A stretch of 64,000 nt of DNA, taken from NCBI GenBank assembly GCA_015680685.1, contig MNCI01028376.1, positions 365,320-429,319 on the forward strand. Direction: 5' to 3'. The position numbers and the translations under genes are program-made. Below, piece after piece: positions 59,311 to 64,000 of the stretch; within the stretch, counting starts at the first letter, position 1, and each line of letters begins with the position of its first letter. Under the pieces are notes generated by a model, which did no database searches, was not told where the DNA came from, and saw only the letters and a list, made by a program, of their open reading frames with translations. This DNA comes from Gnetum montanum. Its lineage: Eukaryota > Streptophyta > Gnetopsida > Gnetales > Gnetaceae.

Positions 59311-59654
59311 TGGTCATTTCATGGAACAGTTTGGCATGATAAAACTGGTTAAAAGTTTTTGCAATTTGATAGTTGGAGAAGTGGCAAGAATTTCAGTTTG
59401 TAACGAAAAAGAATAAGAGTTAAAATACAGTCTACAACAGCATTCCCTTACTTTAAGAAAAAATATGGGAGCACAGTGCCTATATCAAGCTTACAAAGGG
59501 ACCCAAAATCTTTGGACTTGAAAAGATAAAAATATATATATATATATCCTCAAGTTCTGTAGCGTATCTTGCTAATCTGACCTCAACAAGTAGGAAGAAA
59601 GATACAGGTTTGTTGACCAGTTGAATACCATGGAAGGATTTTGAGGGAACCATG
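59311..59654. other. Unassigned DNA between element D and the ABCB fragment
   Basis: No gene is recognised. A TA run lies at about 59,532-59,548. The minus-strand ORFs across 59,480-59,875 are shadows of the ABCB fragment and its flank. Confidence 0.4.
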
Positions 59655-60005
59655 CCCCACAAAAATGTTGATATTCTTCTTCTTGATGAAGCTACAAGTG
59701 TTTTGAATGTTGAATCCAAAAGGATAGTGTAGGAAGCTCTTGATAGAATCATGGTTAACAAAACAACTGTAATTGTTGCACATTGGTTGACCATTGTCAA
59801 AAATGCAGATATGATTGCTGTATTACAGCATGGTTCTATAGTTGAAAAAGTTAATGGCAATTCGCAAAGGTGCATATTTCCAGCTTATCAGGAGATGCAT
59901 GAAACAAAAGAAGAGACAAAGAAAGGAAATCCAGAAGAAGTGCAACTTCAAGGAGTAATGATAGCCATGAATTCAAGAGGATGCGGTGGCTACCCATGTT
60001 GTTGA
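59655..60005 (+). pseudogene. ABCB-type (P-glycoprotein) ABC transporter fragment, end of a nucleotide-binding domain
   Basis: The plus strand reads KNVDILLLDEATSVLNVESK, then RIV, a [23 protein letters not shown] and [19 protein letters not shown]. This is the Walker B/D-loop/H-loop end of an ABCB exporter domain ([44 protein letters not shown]...G.IVEKG). The switch His is present in VAHWL. An in-frame TAG replaces the Gln before EALDR. Upstream Walker A and signature motifs and both transmembrane domains are absent, and the end (from about 59,880) departs from the family. Confidence 0.85.
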
Positions 60006-60113
60006 ATTGAATGTTTTAAAATTAAGGGCGGATTCATTGTTTTTCTATGTGCTCATTTTTTTCGGCAAGCAGGTGAAGTCCTAGAAGAAACAAGCAAAAC
60101 ATTTTAGAAAACG

Positions 60114-60386
60114 TTGAAGATTTCTGCAATTTTCAGAAACCCTGGTGTGGATTCTGAGAGCATATTGTTGCTAGAGGCACCGCCATTGGAGAAGCGCAAA
60201 AGCTTGCCAAGTGTGATGGATGAGGACATGTACGTTGCAGAGATTGAGAAAATCGTGCGACGCGATTACTTCCTGGACCTGCCGAAGCTACAGAACCAGC
60301 TGAAATGGTTGGAAGCCATCCACAGGGAAGATCTGCCCCTCATCCTTGATGTTCAACTCAAAATCCAGCACCGTCACCACCATTAA
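60114..60386 (+). pseudogene. ESS2/DGCR14-like splicing factor, N-terminal fragment
   Basis: A 90-codon ORF. Its part from residue 28 (KRKSLPSVMDEDMYVAEIEK, then IVRRDYFLDLPKLQNQLKWL and LILDVQLKIQ) matches the conserved N-terminal block of ESS-2/DGCR14 nuclear proteins. Plant members read LDEDTYV..IEKIIERDFFPDI.KLRDRLDWL, ending R.AQLKI. After LKIQ it runs into HRHHH and a stop, so the remaining several hundred residues are missing. Family members act in pre-mRNA splicing. This could be a first exon with a lost donor or a captured fragment; no continuation was found downstream. Confidence 0.6.
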
Positions 60387-60403
60387 ACACCCGCTTGGAC
60401 CAG

Positions 60404-60885
60404 TCCCTAATCCGTATTTTAAAAAAATATAATAATAAGAATAGAAGTCCATCCAGCCTCAGATTCGTGGGTTTATTCCTATTTATTGCAGTTGGAATTA
60501 GTTCTGCATCATCTAATCACAAAAATCATGGCGGTCGCTCGGGTTTTCTTATTGCTGTGCATGTTTCTGGTCTGGTCCAGGGTTTTGGCAGAAATAGAGG
60601 AGGATCTGGTAATCCGCGAAGTTGCAGATTCGGTGGAGAATGACGCAGAGCGGCACCAGCAAGACACGCAATCGCGGCAGTCAAAAGGGGGCGGCAACGG
60701 CACCAGCATTACATTGTCTATATCTGCGCTACGGTGCCGTGAGGGTTTCAATAGATAAATCTACACAACGCCGATCATTCTTGACCGATGGCGATCCTCT
60801 TCCTACGCCGGCGTCGCACCTGCAATCCCTAATCTGCGTAATAATAATAATAATAATAAGAACAGAAATCCATCATCCAAGAACA
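60404..60885. repeat. Diverged direct repeat flanking the signal-peptide ORF, with (AAT)n
   Basis: AGTCCCTAATCCGTA, an AAT-rich stretch and AAGAATAGAAGTCCATCC at 60,404-60,453 recur as AATCCCTAATCTGCGTAATAA and AAGAACAGAAATCCATCATC at 60,822-60,878. Confidence 0.6.
60528..60758 (+). CDS. ORF with a clear signal peptide, probable gene fragment
   Basis: From the Met at 60,528 the frame encodes MAVARVFLLLCMFLVWSRVL followed by AEIEEDLVIREVADSVENDA, then a Gln/Ser/Gly-rich tail and a stop after 76 codons. The start is a textbook signal peptide (hydrophobic core, cleavage expected near VLA). A shape like this opens several secreted plant proteins, including pectate-lyase-like ones, but no diagnostic motif follows. 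The upstream Met at 60,486 is less likely. Local GC content is raised. It is probably a first exon or captured piece. Confidence 0.4.
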   Translation: MAVARVFLLLCMFLVWSRVLAEIEEDLVIREVADSVENDAERHQQDTQSRQSKGGGNGTSITLSISALRCREGFNR

Positions 60886-61125
60886 AGGAACTCCATTCTA
60901 GGCAGCTTCAAAACCACGGCAGTCTGCATTTGGGGAATAATGCTCCAAGGTTTCTGGTAAGACGCAGCAACGATAAAATCATTCACATTTGCAATCGGAG
61001 ATGCTATGGCAATAAAGAGAATATTACACTTTTGGGTAGTGCTGAACCTTTGAAGAATGTAATTATGTATGAAATTGAGTCTAGCACTATGAATCCTTGG
61101 ATGTTGATTTATTGCTTATATATTT
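60886..61125. other. Unassigned DNA
   Basis: No supported gene lies between the gene-fragment cluster and the LTR of element E; the ORF at 60,930-61,232 crosses into the LTR and is not credible. Confidence 0.45.
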
Positions 61126-62698
61126 GTTGGAGTCATTGCCAAAATATATTCATTATGTATATAGTTTTAAAGAATTCATGGGATAGTTATATGAACACAC
61201 CAATTGGCCACCGTAGCTTTTATTTTCTATAATGGTAATTTTGTAAAAATGATAACTTCCTAGCCTTGATCCCATGATGTTTGTAACCACTACAAAAGAC
61301 ACTTGTTAGATGTAGCATTTTTATCTCTTTGGTGGTTGAAACCACCCAAAGTTGTTGTAACTTACCTAACTTGTTGGGCAAGTAACCTCCTAACTTGTTG
61401 TACAAGTAATCTCCTAATTGGTTAGTCAAGTTACTTGGGAGAGAAGTTAGGTGAGATATTTTTAAAAATGTAACTTCCTTACCTACCTTGAAATCCTATA
61501 AAAAGGCTTCAAAGGAGGAAGGAAGACACACATCATCACTTCTCACACTTGGGAGCAAAGAAGATTTGTAAAGAAGATTGTTTGCAAGATGGCTTGCTAG
61601 AATAAAGATTTCAGCCTCTTTGTCATGGTCCTGTGAGTTATGCATTTCATTTTTTGTTTTGTTTAAATTGCTTAGCTAGTGGTTTAGATAGTATCATCCT
61701 TGGCAAGTAATTTTGGGATTTTTAGATTGCTCTTACTGTTCTTGTTGCCCGATAGAAATTTCTATTAAAATTTTGCCATAGAAGCGCTTGTGTTTAAAAG
61801 CCTTAAGAGCATTTTAGTAGTAAATTTCATTATTGTGCAACGTGTGGGAACTGCTATTGGGATTGTTGTAAGAGAGCCTCTGTTTGTAGTCACGCCGTTG
61901 AACAATTCAGTAGTCGAGAGGGTTCAGAAAATCTTTGGTATTTTGATGGGACCAGAATAGCTTCTTTTTATCTTTAAAGTGAATTCCCGTGGTATTTCAA
62001 TCAGAAATTGTCAAGTCTTTTAAAGGTTCTGTTTGAATGCAATCGTTGACATCTATTATCTAGTCAAAATGGAGTCTCGTACGTGGTAGTTTACGCAGCA
62101 ATTTTTGGTAGCATAGTAGGATTGTCTTGAAGATATTGCTTGTTTGAGCCTTGGAAGTTTGAACAATTCATAGATATTGAATTTGGGATAGCTTTATTGC
62201 GAAGTGTTTACTCGTGTCATTTTACCTTGTTTAAATATTTGAGGTCCACACAAATCTGCTTTCTTTTCTTTCTGTCTATTTCCTTTGAATCTTGCTCTAT
62301 TTCTAGTTTTCTTGTGGAACTATATATCTCTCTCTGGGGAAAATTAGGAGTAGATTTGCGGAGTTGTGCTCAAATGTTTATGCAAAATTTTACTTGTTAC
62401 AAGCAGGTATTATAGGGACCGCATAGACTAGGTAGTTTGAACAAAATAGGAAACTCTCAATAACTCACAGTACTTGATAAAGTTGGCTGAATCTCTTAAA
62501 GTAAGTCATTTGTATTTCACACACACGCAATCGTTACATTTCACACAACCGCACGCCGCAACAGCACACACACATACTCACATTAACTACTGAGTTTATT
62601 TGGAGGTATCTGGGCCTTGGTGTTGCCAGAGACCAGCAGGCACCTAAATCCTGTTCGAGGACACTCGTTGGCGGTCGCGTCCCAAACGGTCGCCAACA
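61126..62698 (+). repeat. Element E 5' LTR (inferred limits)
   Basis: Starts TGTTGGAGTCATTGCC and ends CGGTCGCCAACA shortly before the primer site. A TATA box (CTATAAAAAGGC) is at about 61,495, followed by a pyrimidine- and CA-rich stretch typical of a transcription start. The limits rest on TG...CA ends only, since the partner LTR is not in the window. ORFs inside it are not genes. Confidence 0.65.
61494..61507 (+). promoter_or_regulatory. TATA box of the element E LTR promoter
   Basis: CCTATAAAAAGGCT, a near-consensus plant TATA box, lies about 370 bases into the LTR. It gives an expected start about 30 bases downstream, near the ACACACATCATCAC stretch. Confidence 0.6.
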
Positions 62699-62702
62699 GT
62701 TC

Positions 62703-62722
62703 TTTTGGCGCTAGAAGGAGGG
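62703..62722 (+). other. Element E primer-binding site
   Basis: TTTTGGCGCTAGAAGGAGGG stands just after the LTR. TGGCGC... is a typical primer-site opening; I cannot name the tRNA with confidence. Confidence 0.5.
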
Positions 62723-62815
62723 CTGAAAATTAAGCCTCTAGGTTCATAAGCCTTATACTTTTAGTACATCAACAATTATTTGTAAGGCTTAAGAATTAGA
62801 TACTATTTTCAGTTC

Positions 62816-64000
62816 ATGACCAAGAAATTTCATAGTTTGGAAAGTTTCAAAGTTTCAAAAGATATTCTAGATTCTAAGACTGATTCTTCATCAGAAGAAG
62901 AACAAAAGAAAGTTTCTGAATTGGGAACAAGTAGTGGAGTGAAAACTAGAAGATCAAGAAGATCACCCATTATCTCTGGTTTATCAATTCGTAAGAGAAG
63001 ATCTAGAAAGTCTAAGAGTTCAACATTTCAAAGGAATAGGATGGCAAATCCTTGGCAAGGAGTTACACCATTAGGATTTCAAAATTACAATGATATTCCT
63101 AAGGTAGTTTACAAATATTTGCCTGAGCCTTTTATTCCTGGAAAAGCTTATTTAGCTGAAGAATATATTCACATGTTTGAGTTAGCTTTAGCTCATGCAA
63201 ATATTCAACATGAAGATCAAGCTTGTAGGTTATTTGTATCAAATCTAAAGGATATGGCTCAGATTTGGTATTCAAACTTACCAAGTAATAGTATTACAAG
63301 TTGGGATGACATGAAGAACCTTTTCTTGGCCCAGTTTGGTAATCGATTAGATCAACAACAACTATACTGTGTGTTGATACAAGCTAAGAAAGGAGTTAAA
63401 GAGTCAATTGGAGATTTCAACATTAAGTTTCAACAAATTTGTGGACTCTTTCAGAGACAATATAAGGCATCAGAAGAAATTCTTAAGGAAACTTACCTTA
63501 AGGCTGTCAACCCCAACATTTCAATTTGGTTAAGGAGAACTTCAAACTTGACTACACTAAATGACTACTTTAATGAAGCTATAAAGTTAGAAAAATAGTT
63601 GAATCCTGAAGAAAATATCGCGATTCAAAAAAGAGAAGAAAGAGTTATGATCCCTATGCAAGATTTAGCTCAATTTAAAGCTTTACCAGGTCCATCTCAT
63701 GTTAAGATAGAGCAAGAACATGAAAGAGTGGGATCTGAAATAGGAAAATTAATGAGAGATATGTCTAACAAAATAGTGAAGCTTGAAAAAGCTTTGGCAA
63801 GAGTTAATATCAAGGAAGAAAGGAAAAATAGAAAGCATAAAAATCAAGACACTAAGTTAGTAGAAGATGAGGATGAAAGTGATCTTATTATGTCCAACTT
63901 TCTTGATATTGAATCTGATAATGAGTTATCTAGCATTCACTATGCGAATAAATATTCTAGAAATGGATCAAGTGATACTTCTTCTCTATCAAGTTCTGAA
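62816..64000 (+). CDS. Element E gag, with one in-frame TAG and cut by the window end
   Basis: Structural capsid precursor of a Ty3/gypsy element, forming virus-like particles in the cytoplasm. From Met at 62,816 the first 260 codons give a Ser/Arg/Lys-rich N-terminus, then PWQGVTPLGFQNYNDIPKVV and the capsid core with CRLFVSNLKDMAQIWYSNLP, TSWDDMKNLFLAQFGNR and ESIGDFNIKFQQIC. This is the usual gypsy Gag pattern (A..WY..LP...I.SW.....F...F). A TAG at 63,596-63,598 interrupts it. The same frame then stays open for the remaining 402 bases (QDLAQFKALPGPSHVKIEQE, then an acidic Ser-rich stretch). The stop is therefore probably a recent mutation, less likely a programmed readthrough site. Confidence 0.85.

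Larger units (their letters stand above)
61126..64000 (+). mobile_element. Element E: Ty3/gypsy retrotransposon, 5' part (runs off the window)
   Basis: A long 5' LTR, a primer site and a nearly intact gag in plus orientation. The other LTR, pol and target duplication lie beyond 64,000. The gag reading is far better preserved than those of B1, C and D, so this is probably the youngest insertion here. Confidence 0.82.

Noticed and set aside
59480-59875. 131-codon minus-strand ORF
   Set aside because: It overlaps the ABCB fragment on the opposite strand, whose Walker B and H-loop motifs are unmistakable.
60509-60751. Minus-strand Ser/Arg-rich ORF
   Set aside because: It is a shadow of the signal-peptide ORF in a GC-raised stretch.
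61220-61429. Minus-strand ORF with NQLGDYLYNKLGGYL repeats
   Set aside because: It reads short CTAACTTGTT-type repeats in the antisense of the element E LTR; not a protein gene.
1-64000. CRISPR array or prokaryotic operon structure
   Set aside because: Repeats are tandem duplications, LTRs or microsatellites. There is no spacer-repeat pattern and the gene structure is eukaryotic.

Overview
The window reads as nuclear DNA of a seed plant with a large, repeat-rich, AT-rich genome. I lean towards a gymnosperm, but nothing here proves it. The evidence is sparse genes, an intron-containing plant O-methyltransferase, stacked and decayed LTR retrotransposons, tRNA-like SINE heads, and fragments of other cellular genes. 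Scattered single Ns mark contig joins.

Region by region. 1-2,351: AT-rich DNA with a GA microsatellite, a SINE-like unit and a probable LINE remnant. 2,352-4,757 (minus): the one gene that looks intact, a two-exon COMT-type O-methyltransferase. 4,660-9,577: its 5' flank has been duplicated, internally (180-bp tandem copy) and as a second block at 8,143-9,437 that carries a broken copy of the gene's 5' end. An inverted fragment of the same gene family lies at 6,244-6,413. Several short tandem repeats and an N-bounded assembly patch are also here. 10,386-33,952: a nested retrotransposon stack. Element A (LTRs 10,386-11,305 and 13,286-13,553 + 33,326-33,952) was interrupted in its 3' LTR by a segment flanked by the repeat TAGAGGA. 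That segment carries an intronless CCR4-type deadenylase pseudogene. It was later hit twice by one Athila/Tat-like Ty3/gypsy family: the 13.4-kb element B1 (14,117-27,554, TSD AAGGG) and the 2.36-kb internally deleted element B2 (30,726-33,082, TSD CCAAG). B2 lies inside the CCR4 pseudogene.

33,953-48,318: mostly unassigned AT-rich DNA with two SINE-like units, a few exon-like open stretches and a small hydrophilic protein gene (40,800-41,065, minus) with an apparent one-base frameshift in a homopolymer. 48,324-53,184: element C, a Ty3/gypsy copy with perfect TSD CATGT that has lost most of reverse transcriptase and RNase H. 57,680-59,310: a truncated minus-strand pol fragment related to B1. 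59,655-60,760: a row of unrelated same-strand gene pieces (ABCB transporter NBD, ESS2/DGCR14 N-terminus, a signal-peptide ORF). 61,126-64,000: 5' LTR, primer site and well-preserved gag of a younger Ty3/gypsy element running off the window.

There is no operon-like cooperation between genes. The window records retrotransposon layering and local duplication around one specialised-metabolism gene. All calls come from reading the sequence and remembered family motifs; no search was run.
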